Notes: generated by a model from the sequence alone, not told the origin. A DNA stretch of 64,000 nt from Lucinisca nassula (GCA_963580285.1 OY757010.1:211762138-211826137), one strand, 5' to 3'. Positions 33,525-44,899 are shown, numbered from the stretch's first letter. A program made the numbers and translations.

Positions 33525-35035
33525 AATCATCATCAGCAACATCATCATCATCAGAGTTTTGATTAACATGCAGGTACAGGGGCAACATCCACATAAATGG
33601 GCCCCTTTCCAGGAAGCTGGCTTGCTGCACTCATGGCATATCTCACACCAGATCTCCAGGTTTGTCTTTCATGAGGGTTGATAGCAGAGAGCTTCCACTC
33701 TCTGTGATCTCTCTCTGTCAGTTGCTTCCAGGTCTTTTGTGGCCTCCCTATCTACCAGTATGTCACAGGCAGTCTTGACTGTTCCACATGTCCATACCAG
33801 CAGACCCTTCTCTATTTCAGGATGAGGCCAAGGTCCTCAATGCCAAGCAGTGCAAGTAGCTCACTGGACCTGATGGTGACAGTGTCCTGTGGCTTGACAT
33901 TGTCATTCCACTGCAGATGCTGGAGGTTTGGCTTTTTCAATGGCCCAGTCTCAATGGCATGAAGCATTGCGCACACAATAGCTGTACACAAGGCCGCATG
34001 TCTTGTACAAGAGGTGGCAAGATGAGAGAACTGGTAGTAGCTCCTTGAATTTCTTTCAGGCTGTTTTCACACATGATGTGGTCGAAAGATCACAGCCACC
34101 CGCAGCTGAGAACATGTCACTTAAGTAGAAAAAGGAAGCTGCTACTTCCAGCTAGTCAGGTCCTAGCAGTTCCTTAACACCCTGTACACCTGTAACCAGG
34201 GTCATCTGTCAAGGGCTTGAGTACAGCAGATGGTAACTGACCAGTACTCTGCAGGAGGTCCAGGCCTGTATCACAGATCATGATATTCGTCTTTTCTGCA
34301 TTTACTCTCAGCTTTTTCTTCCTCCATTGCTTCTTACCAAGTTAAGAACCTCCTGACACATTTCTCTAGAGATTAAGCTTTGATGACAAGGTCATCAGCT
34401 TACAGATCCTCCAAGGGAACTCCAGAGCAGAACTCACGTGACAAGGCTTCAAGCACAATGATGAAAAGCATTGGGCTGAGAACAGAGTCTTGCTGAACAC
34501 CAACCTTCACTTCCAACTCTGCACTAAAACCATCATCAACATGGACACAGCTCTGAGCATTAGCATACATCCTCTGGACCCATCGCACCATCCACTCGTC
34601 CACTCCAAGTTTTTCTCAGTGCCCAATGGATTACTTTCTGAGGCACTCGATCAAATGCCTTCTCCAGGTCTACGAAAGCCATATAGTCTCTTGGTGGCCG
34701 CCAGATACTTCTCTTGCAGCTGCCTTACAACAAAGATCAAAGATTGTGACTGTTGTGCCCCTTCCTGGGACAAAACCAAACTGTGAGTCGTCAAGTTGAC
34801 ACCAACTGTCTATTGAGGCCATCCACAATCTTCTCCAGGACTTTCATGACCTGTTCTGTCAGCATGAGACCACGGTAGTAGCCCTGTCCAATGCATCGCC
34901 AGTGCCCTTGTAGAGACAGACAATGAAACGCTGTACCAAGTCAGAGGGTATCTTGCCATCATGGGTGATTGAAGCGGCAAGGTCATGGATCATGGAGGCA
35001 CCCTCATCACTGAATAATGCGGCCAAAAAAAGAAA
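33525..35035 (-). pseudogene. Non-LTR retrotransposon fragment with dead RT (LINE-2 family here)
   Basis: The 3' tail is a trinucleotide run (cat/atc on plus, 33525-33556). The minus strand reads an RT part with VRWVQRMYANAQS, VGVQQDSVLSPMLFIIVLEALSREF (34400-34600), then EDL-stop-ADDLVI: the Tyr codon of the catalytic YADD is TAA (34400-34402). Upstream blocks such as IHDLAASITHDGKIPSDL and RFIVCLYKGTGDA (34860-35000) are in another frame. 5' truncated at about 35035. A second copy is at 37779. Confidence 0.75.
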
Positions 35036-35245
35036 AATCAACTTTAGGGTTCATTAGCTATCTCAGTCTGTGAAACATTGCTTTATAAAGAAAAATGATA
35101 CAATGCTATGGATCTACTTTTTTCAAAACCGTCTGTTCCATGCCTTGTTACCATTGCAAACTGAAAAGTCACTATTTTTTTTTTTTCATTCTGACAGTTG
35201 TTTCTGTTTAACTGCTACAGTGGCATGTCCTTAATCAACTAACAT

Positions 35246-35717
35246 TACGAAAACACGCCTATACAAATACATTGTCACCTTTATCACTGAAAAAATGAAA
35301 ATTTTAAGATGAAAAATTGTGATATTTTTCTTATTTCTGCTCGAAATATAGATTGTGGGTACTTGTTAGAACCGCCTCATCGAGGCGGTTCTAACCAGTA
35401 CTCACAATCTATATTTTAGAGCAGAAATAAGAAAAGATATTTTTCTTATTTCTGCTCAAAATATATATTGTGGGTACTCGTTAGAACCACCTCATCGAGG
35501 CGGTTCTAACAAGTACCCACAATCTATATTTTAGCTCAAAATATATATTGTGGGTACTCGTTAGAACCACCTCATCGAGGCGGTTCTAACAAGTACCCAC
35601 AATCTATATTTTAGAGCAGAAATAAGAAAAATAAGGTTTACTCCTGTAAACCCCAGTTTTACTATATAAAAGTGTGGTTCGAGGGGGTCAAAATTATATA
35701 GGCATGTTTTCGTGATG
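35246..35717. mobile_element. MITE1 with three successive palindromic cores
   Basis: Termini 'cattacgaaaacacgcctata' and 'aggcatgttttcgtgatg'. Instead of one core hairpin there are three, centred near 35382, 35497 and 35574, each 'gtgggtact.gttagaacc.cctcatcgaggcggttctaac'. The second and third are almost identical. Confidence 0.8.
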
Positions 35718-35817
35718 AATGAATTTGACATTCAGCGCAGTATGTCATCAAACTGGTGTCAAGGGTAAAGGAAACAAAGTGTTGAAATTTACATATACAA
35801 ATGTACTTTCCAGAAAG

Positions 35818-35983
35818 AAGTCTCTGTAGTGTAGTGGTTACGCTACACGCCTTGTAAACTAAAGGTCACATGATCGATTCCGGGCTTCTCCAGAATTTCT
35901 GATGAGTCTCTAAACCGAGGTCCCGTCTCCATATAACCTTAGCTGTTGGTGGGATGAAAAAACTCAAACACTCGCTCACTAAC
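35818..35983 (+). mobile_element. SINE-C with tRNA-like head, full length
   Basis: The head 'gtctctgtagtgtagtggttacgctac' (A-box region), 'ggtcacatgatcgattccgg' (B-box region), the body and the tail 'gttggtgggatgaaaaaactcaaacactcgctcact' are all present. Reference copy of the family. Confidence 0.8.
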
Positions 35984-36104
35984 TTTCCAGAAATCAACAG
36001 CTGGTTTTAAATTTAAATACCACTACATGTAAATAAATGTATTGAAAATGGATTTAAGCAGCTAACTAGAAAAAATTTAAATATCATTCTTCAGAAAGTA
36101 AGAA

Positions 36105-37400
36105 ACAAGAGCTCCGCAAGGGGGGCATTATACGCCCATGACAATAGGTAAGATGGAGCATATATATACTGACTGTTGTACAAGTTTGGGTTTGTGGAAT
36201 GTAACCAAGGAACAATATGTGCTCCATATATTCTTACCTGGCACTATTAATAACCCTCAATGGCTCAAACTACCTGTCTCCAACAAATTTTCATGGTCGG
36301 TAATATTCGGTGGACCATAACCTCAAAATAATATAGGTATAACTCTGACAATAAGTGGTGGACTGTTACCTTGAAATAATATGTGCTGCTCCACATCATA
36401 GTCTAACTATACATAAAGTTTCAGCTTCATCAGATGTAAAATGTGGGAGGCATTATCCGAAAACAAAATATGTTTAGGAAAATATGTGAAAGGTGAAGGT
36501 AATATTTGGCGGACTGTAACCTCAAAATAATATGCACTGTTCCACATCATGGTCTTACTATATGTAAAGTTTCAGCTTCATCAGATGTAAAATGTAAGGG
36601 GAGTTATCCGGAAACGGAATGATTAGAAAAATCTGTGAAAGGGGTTTAACTCTGGAAATATCTGGCAGACCATAACCTCAAAATAATATGCACAGTTCCA
36701 TATCATGGTCTTATTGTATGTAAAGTTTCAACATCATCGGATCTAAAATGTAGGAGGAGTAATCCAGAAACAAAATGTTAACAGAATTTTTCAAAGGGGC
36801 ATAACTCTATAATTATTTGGTGGACCATAACCTCGAAACAATATGCACTTCCCCACACCATGGTCTAATTATATGTGAAGTTTCGGCTTAATCCGATGTA
36901 AAATGTAGGAGGAGTCATCTGGAAACGAAAATTTACAAAAAATTTCAAAGGGGCATAACTCTATTATTATTTGGTGGACCATTACCTTGAAACAATATGC
37001 GCTGCCCCACATCATGGTCTAACTATGTATGAAGTTTCACCTTGATCTGATGTAAACTGTAGGAGGAGTTATCCGGAAATGAAAAGTCTACAAAAAATTT
37101 CAAAGAGGCATAACTCTAATTTTTTGTAAACTTTTCCTTTCCAGATGACTCCTATATTTTACATCCGGGAACGACAAGTTTAACAAAATTTCAAAGGGGC
37201 ATAACTCTTAATATTTGGTGGACCCTAACCTCGAAACAATATGCTACACCATAACAACACCATGTATGAAGTTTCAGCTTGAAAAGATGTAAACTTTAGG
37301 AGGAGTTATCAGGAAACGAAAAGTTTCCAGACGGACTGACAGATGGACGGACGCCCTGGCGCATAACATAATACGACCGTGTTTCAAACGGGCGTATAAA
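36105..37400 (+). mobile_element. Tandem element R10
   Basis: Starts 'aacaagagctccgcaaggggggcattatacgccc' and ends 'cataatacgaccgtgtttcaaacgggcgtataaaaac'. The core of six to seven units of about 155-160 bp has 'aaaggggcataactct', 'ggtggaccataacctcgaaacaatatgc' and 'atgtaaaatgtaggaggagttatccggaaacg'. A gacggactgacagatggacgg microsatellite precedes the end. Confidence 0.65.
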
Positions 37401-37776
37401 AACAGGCTTCTTTTTCTCTGGAGCCAGTTTGCATTTCTTAGGCAGTCTTATGACAATTGCTTCTTTGTAAGAATTTTATCATTCAAAGCACAATATTAAA
37501 AGTATACAAGTCAGAAATAATCATTAATGATTGGGTTGAAACAGAGACAGAATTCTCAGGCTCATTTTTAGTTGTTTGTTTAAGTCTCATGCTCGGCGTA
37601 GCCTCACATGAAGCTGAAATAAACTGAAAACTTGTCTTGTCTCAGTGGAAACCCATCATAATCCACCATGCTGTTAGGTAGTGTGCATGAGCATGCGCAT
37701 AATGTCACGGGTATCAGCAGAGTCATATTGGCCCTGTTTTCTTTTTTTTTTTCATCCTGGCCCTCCTTTTCTTGTA

Positions 37777-37778
<2 letters not shown>

Positions 37779-37816
<38 letters not shown>

Positions 37817-38575
37817 ACGGACTTTTGATTAACATGCAGGTACAGGGGCAACGTCCACATAAGTGGGCCCCCTTCCAGGTAGCTGGCTTGCGGCACGCAT
37901 GGCAGATCTTACACCAGATCTCCAGGCTTGTCTACCATGAGGATCGATAGCAGAGAGCTTCAATTCTCTGCAATCTCTTTCTGTCAGCTGCTTCCAGGTC
38001 ATCTTGGGCCTTCCTGGCCCCCGCTTTCCACCTACCTGTATGTCACAGGCAGTCTTGACTGCACCGTTGGAGTGTTCCACATGTCCATACCAGCGGAGCC
38101 TTCTCTCTTTCAGGATGAGGTCCAGGTCCTCAATGCAAAGTTTGTTTGTTTGTTTGTATTGGAGTTAAATGGCCCAGTCAACACTATTTAGGTCATTTTT
38201 GAGCCGGTCAGTTCACCTATCAACACTTTCCTGGGCAGGCTTATACGTAAGCGGGTAACCAGTACAGTGCACATTCTTTCGCCAGAAACTGACAACTGCC
38301 CTTCTTGAATCAGCGGAAGGGAGAGAATGACCGTAGAAAAGATTTCATGATCAATTTCCAAGAAAGAATGTTGCCGACCCCGGCAGGAGTCGAACCCGCG
38401 TCCTCCTGATCACCAGTCAGACGTGCATCCGACTGAGCCACTGAGGCCGGCTCCTCAATGCCAAGATGCTCAAGTAACACACTGGACCTGATGGTGACAG
38501 TGTCCTGTGGCTTGACATTGCAGATCTGTCTGATCATTGCCCTGTCATTTCGCTGTAATATTGGCCCTCTTTTTC
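37779..38575 (-). pseudogene. LINE-2 family 3' fragment, split by SINE-B
   Basis: The 3' tail is 13 tandem 'atc' units (37779-37817). The minus-strand C-terminal frame reads GAVKTACDIQVGGKRGPGRPKMTWKQLTERD and WRSGVRSAMRAASQLPGRG, typical of the end of such endonuclease-RT proteins. Sequence continues beyond the SINE at 38452-38575 and matches 33838-33905. Confidence 0.75.
38140..38451 (-). mobile_element. SINE-B full length with tRNA-like head
   Basis: The head (minus strand) reads ggcctcagtggctcagtcgg and gggttcgactcctgcc, good A and B boxes. The tail is gtttgtttgtttg on plus. Target copies tcctcaatgcaa and tcctcaatgccaa lie at 38127 and 38452. Confidence 0.85.
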
Positions 38576-38688
38576 CTGTATTGGCCTTCTTTTTCCGTAT
38601 TGGCCCTGTTTGTCAACTGTATAGTGTAAGCATTTTTGGCTATATAAATGCTATACTATTTTGGTTAATTAATAATTTGATTAACCCT

Positions 38689-38893
38689 TGTCCTGCTGAA
38701 TATTTAAATATGCCACACCCACTACTGATTATCAACCAATCAGACTACTTGATGCAAATTATTGCAACAAATTCATAAACTGAATGACAAACAATTAAGA
38801 TCCTGATCAGATGGCTTCTTCAGAAGCCATCTGATCTGGATCTTCATTGTTTGAAAGATAAGACATAATCTGGGTCAGCAGGACAAAGGTTAA
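38689..38893. mobile_element. TTAA-flanked MITE (piggyBac-like)
   Basis: Termini TTAACCCTTGTCCTGCTGA and the inverse of tcagcaggacaaaggttaa. The centre 'cagatggcttcttcagaagccatctg' is a hairpin. Confidence 0.75.
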
Positions 38894-39047
38894 ATTTACT
38901 TTTTTAATCTATACCTATTTCTAGACATTCTTCTAATTTCTGAGACATAAGATGGCTAGTAATTGGGTCTGATTAGTACATTTTTAGATGAAATGCAAGA
39001 AGTTAACATATACATCGGCAGTTTATCCAAATATGTCTTGAACTTAC

Positions 39048-39185
39048 CTTCAGGATTGACACAGATCTTGCCAAGACCTGCTGTACAACACTTCTTATTT
39101 GGGTTAAGACAATCATCGTCCTTCAAACATTCATCAAGGTCTCCAAAGTCTCCAGTCAATGCAGGGCAAGTCCCAAATCTAGGTC
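39048..39185 (-). CDS. Exon E5: WAP-like module lacking one disulfide
   Basis: Acceptor CTTTCTAG precedes 39185; donor GTAAGT starts at 39047. The exon is symmetric (phase 1 at both ends), as expected for a shuffled module. It encodes PRFGTCPALTGD, DECLKDDDC, NKKCC, GKICVNPE, which is the whey-acidic-protein pattern (CP...C-x5-C...KCC...C...P). WAP domains have eight Cys; here six remain. By alignment to the usual spacing the missing ones are the second (Asp) and the seventh (Leu), which pair with each other in elafin. WAP modules are often protease inhibitors or structural; activity here is not shown. Confidence 0.8.
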
Positions 39186-39227
39186 CTAGAAAGAAAATGA
39201 AACATTACTTTTCTCCCATAAAACCCT

Positions 39228-39316
39228 TATCCTGCTGAATACATAAATTTAGCCTCACTCTTTTCTGACTTCCAACCAATCAAAATGCCTGATGTCATTT
39301 TTCCTACAAATTAATG
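39228..39316. mobile_element. Half of the same TTAA MITE family
   Basis: Starts 'acccttatcctgctgaatacataaat'. Cut by the SINE-A that follows. It begins about 40 bp upstream (gene sense) of exon E5. Confidence 0.6.
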
Positions 39317-39603
39317 TATTTGTTTGTTTGGTCTGAAGTTTAACGTTCCCGTCAACACTGTATAGGTCACTTTGAAGACATTGCTTCAAATTTTGTGGGA
39401 CTTGTACCCGACATGGGAGATGAAACAACATCTCAAGGAAGGTCGCCCAATGAAGCCAATAGGGTTTATAAGCATGGCTGGTCCGACTCGCACCACTTTG
39501 TCTGGGCAGGCTTAGATCCTCTAGTACTCGTGTGACAGGTCGGAATCAGCTCTGCGTGGAAGCATCATGCAGCCTATCTATTTCTTTAGGCCCCGATAGG
39601 CGG
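39315..39603 (-). mobile_element. SINE-A with target duplication
   Basis: Flanking words aaattaatgta (before) and aaactaatgta (after, near 39612). Body from 'tttgtttgtttggtctgaagtttaacg' to 'ttaggccccgataggcggg'. Confidence 0.75.
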
Positions 39604-39874
39604 GTGCCAACAAACTAATGTACAGAATGTCAAATGGTGTAAATACATATCAGGCACCAGTTGTTCAAATCTAACAATGACTATTAGCTTGAGGGGAATT
39701 GAAACACTTGGCAGATTTTTCTGCCATTTTTCAAAGGGAGGCAACCTTCGGAACTTCCTGTTTACTTTTCTATAAGCACTATCCCACTGAAAAAGGGGTC
39801 TACTATTAAAGGAAAGAATTTGCTCAGGAGCAAATTCTTTCCTTTAAGAGTTGACCCATATTGGCATGGGAGAC

Positions 39875-40392
39875 AACAAGAGGGTCATAATGGACTTGGA
39901 TCGCTCACCTGATGCCTATTGTATAGATAAAGAATTGGCATAAGATGATAGACATATGAGTCAGTGGTTACCTTTGACAATACAGAGCTGACTTGTATGT
40001 CACTATCTGGACACATTGTGGACATTGAGAGTCAGGTCCTAGTGCAACAGGAGATGAAGCAGCTCAGTCTTACTAATAATGTCACATGGTGACAAAGGGA
40101 GGGGAGGGGTGGTTATGGGTCAGTAGCTCCCTTTGACAATACAGAGCTTGACTTGTATGTCACTGTCTGGAAAAATTGTGGACACCGAGAGTCAGGTCCT
40201 AGTGCAACAGAAGGAGATGATATGGCTCCGTCTTACTAATAATGTCACATGGTGATAAAGGGAGGGGAGGGGTGGTTATGGGTCAGTAGCTCCCTTTGAC
40301 AATACAGAGCTGACTTGTATGTCACTGTCTATGCACCTTGTGGACACTGTGCAGCAGACAGAGATGAACCGGCTCAGCCTTAACCCTATATA
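39875..40392 (+). mobile_element. HINE-like 5' end with R11 units
   Basis: The hairpin-type 5' motif 'aacaagagggtcataatggacttggatcgctcacctgatgcc', then three units of about 160 bp ('ccctttgacaatacagagctgacttgtatgtcactgtct', 'gtcacatggtgacaaagggaggggagggg'). Confidence 0.65.
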
Positions 40393-43300
40393 CAAGAGGG
40401 CCATAACGGCCCTGGATCACTCACCTGATCCTTATTGTACAGATAAAGTGGTAGGTAATACATGTAATATGGTGGGGTGGATGGTTTGAGCCATTTTGGT
40501 TGAGTGACCGAAGGAACATTTCTGTGAAATTATTTCAAAATCAGTCTACCTATTTAGTGGTAGAAGTCATTTTAAAGCTTGTTTATTGTTTTGTTTTGGT
40601 GGCTATTATGTTTAGTGGAGCAAAACTATTTTGAGCAATTTTGTCAGAGGGTCACCCATGGAACATTCCTTTGGAATTGTTTTCTTTCCTAGGATGAAGT
40701 CTTTTCAAAAGTTCCCTTCCACAAAGCTGAGTTGTATGTTACCATCTGGGCACCTTCTGAACATTGAGGGTCAGGTCCTAGTGCATTGAGATGAATTTGC
40801 TCAGTCTAACTTACAATGCCTTGTTTTGACAAGCATGGGGGTGCATAAGTTAATAGACATATTTGTCAGTGGTTCCCTTGGATAAAACAGAGCTGACTTG
40901 TAGTCAGGTCCTAGTGCATCACGAAAACATACCTATATAACTTCGACCCCATTGAACCCTGCTTTTATGTTGTAAAACTGGGGTTTACAGGGGTAAACCT
41001 TATTTTTCTTATTTCTGCTCTAAAATATACATTGTGGGTACACGTTAGAACTGCCTCATTTTTTCTTATTTCTGCTCTAAAATATAGATTGTGGGTAGTC
41101 ATTAGAACTGCCTCAATGAGGCAGTTCTAACTGTACCCACAATCTATATTTTAAAGCAGAAATAAGAAAAATATCACAATTTTTCATCTTAAAATCTTCA
41201 CTTTTTTGCAGTACAATATATTAGTATAGGCATGTTTTCGTAATGGCAACAGAATGAGATGAAGCGGCTCAGTCCTACTAATAATGTCACATGGTGACAA
41301 AGGGAGGGGTGGTTATGGGTCAGCAGTTCCCTTTGACAGTACATAGCTGACGTCTATGTCAAAGTCTAGGCACCTTGTGGACATATGGTCCTTGTGGTCA
41401 GGTCCTAGTGCACCAGACAGAGATGAACCAGCTCAGCCTTAACCCTATATAAAACCAGTGGGCTCAGGGCAGGTCCATTTTAATCCCATGAGGTTATAGG
41501 ACAATCTTGGTAGAGGGCAACTAGAGGAAGCTTCATTCCAAATATCAAAGACTTGGGCCTTCTGGTTGCAGCTGAGAAGGTATTTAAAGATTTTCCCCTA
41601 TGTAAATCTATGTAAAACCGGTGGGCCCTGGGGAGGGGCCATTTTTGACCCCATGGTTATGATTTGAATACGCTTGGTAGAGGTCACCCACATGAAGCTT
41701 CAAGCAAAATATCAAAGACCTGTGCCTTGTGGTTTCAGAGAAGAAGATTTTTAGAGGTTTTCCATATATGTCTATGTAAAACTGGTGGTGCCTGGGGGGA
41801 GGGGGGCACCTTTGGTCCCAGGGCTATAATTTGAACAACGTAGTAGAGGTCCACCAAATATCAAAGACCTGGGATTTGGGTTTCAGACAAGAAGATTTTT
41901 TAAAGGATTTCCATATATACGTTGAAGTAAAACCAGTGGGCCCCGGGGCAGGGCTTTGGCCCCAGGGCTATAATTTAAACAACATTGTAGAAGGCCACCA
42001 AATATCAAAGACCTGGGCTCTGTGTTTCAGACAAGAAGATTTTTTAAAGGTTTTCCAAATACAAGTTGAAGTCAAACCAGTGGGCCCCGGGGCAGGGCCA
42101 TTTTTGACCCAAGGGCTATAATTTGAACAATCTTGATAGAGGTCTGCTAGATGAGTCTTCACAAAAAATATCAAAGAACTGGGCCTTGTGGTTTCAGAGA
42201 AGAAGATTTTTGCTATATAAGTTAATGTAAAATCAAAGGGCCCTTGGGTGGGGGCATTTTTGACCCAAGGGCTATAATTTGAATAATCTTGATACAAGTC
42301 CACAAGACGAAGCTTCATACCAAATATCAAACATCTGAGCCTTCTGGTTTCTGACAATGAGGTTTCTATATAAGTCTATGTAAAATCAGAGGTCACAGGA
42401 CTTTAATTTGAATAATTTTGACAGAGCTTCATACCAAATATCAAACATCTAAGCCTTGTGGTTTCAGACAAAGATTTTTGAAGATATTCCCTATATAAGT
42501 CTATGTAAAATCAGTGGGCCCCGGGGCGGGGGCCTTTTTGGCCCAATCTTGAACAATCTTGATAGAGCTCCACTAGACACAGCTTCATACCAAATATTAA
42601 ACACCTTAAACTCCTGGTTTCAGACAAGAAGATTTTCAAAGTTTTTTTCCTTTATAAGTCAATGTAAAACCAAAAGTCAGGGGCAGGGGCATTTTTGACC
42701 CCAGGGCTATAATTTGAAAAATCTTGACAGAGGTCCACAAGACAAAGCTTCATACCAAATATAAAACACCTGAGCCTTCTGGTTTCAGACAAGAAGATTT
42801 TTAAAGGTTTTCCCTATATAAGTCTATGTAAAACCAAAGGGTTCCAGGAAGGGGGCATTTTTGAGCCCAGGGCTATAATTTGAACAATCTTGATAGATGT
42901 CCACCAGATGAAGCTTCACACCAAATATCAAAGACCTGGGCTTTGGGGTTTCAGAGAAGAAGATTTTTTAAGATTTTTCCTATATAAGTCAATGAAAAAC
43001 CAGTGGGCCCCTGGGCGGGGCATTTTTGGCCTCAGGGCTATAATCTGAACAATCTTGGTAGAGGTCCACTAGATGAAGCTTCATACCAAATATCAAAGAC
43101 CTGGGCCTTCTTGTTTCAGACAAGAAGATTAAAGGTTTTTCTTATCTTCCCCTTTTCGTTGCTATGGCAACCAGAGTTCTGCAAGAAATGGAATTCTTTG
43201 AACATCTTTGAGAGAGGACCACCCAAAGATCATTTCTGCCAAGGTCAAAATCTGTTCAGCGGTTTAGGAGATGTCATTTAAGGGAATCTGGACAGACGGA

Positions 43301-43399
43301 CAGACATACATACAAACGGTCGGACGACTATGATGATGACGATGGACGATGACCAATCACAATAGCTCCCCCGGAGCCTTCGGCTCAGGTGAGCTAATA
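40393..43399 (+). mobile_element. Composite HINE-like element ending next to exon E4
   Basis: A second 5' motif (hairpin GGGCCATAACGGCCC, 'actcacctgatcc'), then R9-like and R11 units, a MITE1 insertion, and about eleven R2 units from 41450 to 43140. The tail has a gacggacagacataca stretch and the end GAGCCTTCGGCTC, AGGTGAG, CTAA at 43398. The donor of E4 is 45 bp further on. Confidence 0.7.
40922..41246. mobile_element. MITE1 with duplicated left arm
   Basis: Termini 'catcacgaaaacatacc' and 'ggcatgttttcgtaatg'. The arm 'cttatttctgctctaaaatata.attgtgggta' occurs twice (41008, 41066), then the palindrome 'gaactgcctcaatgaggcagttc'. Inserted in an R11 unit ('cctagtgcatc'). Confidence 0.75.
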
Positions 43400-43443
43400 A
43401 AAGTACCACTCGTGCGAGATTCTCTGTTTAGGCAAGAACTTAC

Positions 43444-44081
43444 CAAAACATATGCCAAGAATAATCTGGTAATATTCACTGTATGTGACCTGGACCAGCT
43501 GCAGCGTCATCTCTGGCAGAATACTCCATTTCTCTGTCACACCTACCCATGCTGCTTCAAATCCTAAGCACAGAGACTGCAGGTCTTTGGTTCTGTCTAG
43601 TGACACAGACTTGACAGATTTTGCTGACTTTCCACTTTTGGCAGATTTGTTACTTTTTGCAGATTTATTGCTTTTAGCAGATTTCTCTGATTTTGCAGAT
43701 CGCTTGTTTATTGATTTCTCTGCTTTTGAAGATTTCTCAGCTTTTGAAGATTTCTCTGCTTTTGAAGATTTCTCTGCTTTTGAAGATTTTTCAGCTTTTG
43801 ACGATTTTTCAGCTTTTGAAGATTTTTCGGCTTTTGAAGATTTCTCTGTCTTTGCTGCAGATTTCTCGGTTTCTGGTTCAGGTTCAGGAGTTTCAGACTT
43901 CCATTCCAAGATTTTGATGGCGAAGTGGACATAAAGACGGGCATAATATATCAGATCATGGTCACACTTCTGGTCTATTTCTGCTACCAGGTTGTCATAT
44001 GCAATATTTAGCGACTCTATAACACCGTCAGAGCAAGATTCCAAGCTGACATCAATACAGGTTCGGACTCGCTTCAATTCC
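43444..44081 (-). CDS. Exon E4: Cys module plus Lys/Ser/Glu/Ala repeat region
   Basis: Acceptor ACATTTCAG precedes 44081; donor GTAAGT is at 43443-43438. The exon has one base, 212 codons and one base. It opens with ELKRVRTC, x7, C, x22, C, completing the module begun in E3. A short helical stretch ending ILEWKSE leads to an acidic Pro/Glu linker (ETPEPEPETEKS). Next come eight tandem copies of a hexapeptide of type EKSSKA, then KSAKSN/KSAKSG repeats. The C-terminal part (LQSLC...GFEAAW...YQIILGIC) holds two more cysteines about 40 residues apart and may be a decayed module. No stop interrupts the exon. It begins 74 bp from a MITE2 copy and ends 45 bp from a HINE-type terminus. Confidence 0.85.
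43713..43856 (-). repeat. 18-bp coding tandem repeat, eight units
   Basis: Eight head-to-tail 18-bp units (plus-strand form gatttctctgcttttgaa with few changes) lie in frame inside exon E4 and encode the EKSSKA hexapeptide. The unit lacks stops in several other frames too, which creates the long but meaningless antisense and shifted ORFs here. Neighbouring 43608-43712 holds a looser repeat encoding KSAKSN-type units. Copy number is likely to vary between alleles. Confidence 0.85.
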
Positions 44082-44151
44082 CTGAAATGTTTTATAATTA
44101 GATATATCAAAAGCAAAGAGGAAAGCTGTCTACTTGAAACTATTTAACCCA

Positions 44152-44345
44152 TTGTACGCTAGTGGACTCTTCCATTGCTATATGTTGAACAAGTCTATTT
44201 TTCATATAAGGGGTAATAGGCCTATATTCTCCTTTTATTCTATTTTTGACGGAAAATTCTGTTAGCAAATAGTGCAGGCCCTAATCGGACACTGGATTTT
44301 GCTGCGTCTGATCTGAGCCTGCACTATTTGCCAAGGTACCCCCGT
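44152..44345. mobile_element. MITE2-type element
   Basis: Starts 'ttaacccattgtacgctagtgg' with the inverted pair 'gcaaatagtgcaggccc / gagcctgcactatttgcc'. Its right end runs into a half MITE1. Confidence 0.65.
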
Positions 44346-44456
44346 CACGAAAACATGCCTATATAATTTTGACCCCCTTGAACCACCCTTTTATATAGTA
44401 AAACTAGGGTTTACAGGGGCAAACCTTATTTTTCTTATTTCTGCTCTAAAATATAG
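44346..44456. mobile_element. MITE1 left half
   Basis: 'gtcacgaaaacatgcctatataattttgacccccttgaacc' to 'ctgctctaaaatatag'. The palindrome and right arm are missing. Confidence 0.65.
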
Positions 44457-44581
44457 AATAAAAGCTGCAAGCACTGCATGATGCCCAACCACTAGAATTA
44501 CATCAAGCCAATGCCATATCACAGTCAAAAAGGAACCCAAAGTAAGGATGCATTACTCTTTCCCTTAATGAAATTGATGGC

Positions 44582-44890
44582 TGGCCTCGGTAGCTTAATC
44601 GGATGCGGGTCTGACTGGTGACAAGAGGACGTGAGTTCAATACCTGCCGGGGTCGGCAACATTCTTTTGTGGAGATTGATCATGAAATATTTTCTATGGT
44701 CATTCTCTCCCTTCTGCTGATTCAAGAAGGGCAGCTGTCAGTTTCTGGCGAAAGAATGTGCACTGTACTGGTTAACTGCTTACGTATAAACCTGCCCAGG
44801 TATAGTGTGCACAGTAAACTAACCAGCTCAAAAATGACCTAAAACAGTGTTGACTGGGCCTTTAAACTCCTATACAAACAAACAAACAAA
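44582..44890 (+). mobile_element. SINE-B full length
   Basis: Head 'ggctggcctcggtagcttaatcggatgc' and 'gtgagttcaatacctgcc'. Tail 'ctcctatacaaacaaacaaacaaa'. Same family as 38140. Confidence 0.8.
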
Positions 44891-44899
44891 TAATAAATT

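Noticed and set aside
38380..38452. tRNA gene on minus strand
   Set aside because: Good A and B boxes, but it is continuous with a SINE-B body and tail and is enclosed by the SINE's target duplication.
38956..39159. Start codon for a small secreted WAP peptide (MTGDFGDLDEC...)
   Set aside because: The Met is an artefact: in the spliced frame this is an internal exon with two upstream bases and PRFGTCPAL before it (the ORF's first codon reads TTG in the spliced context or lies after CP).
43485..43934. 149-codon plus-strand frame and shifted frames over E4
   Set aside because: Antisense and frame-shifted shadows of the 18-bp coding repeat; the minus-strand frame has splice sites, Cys modules and consistent phase.
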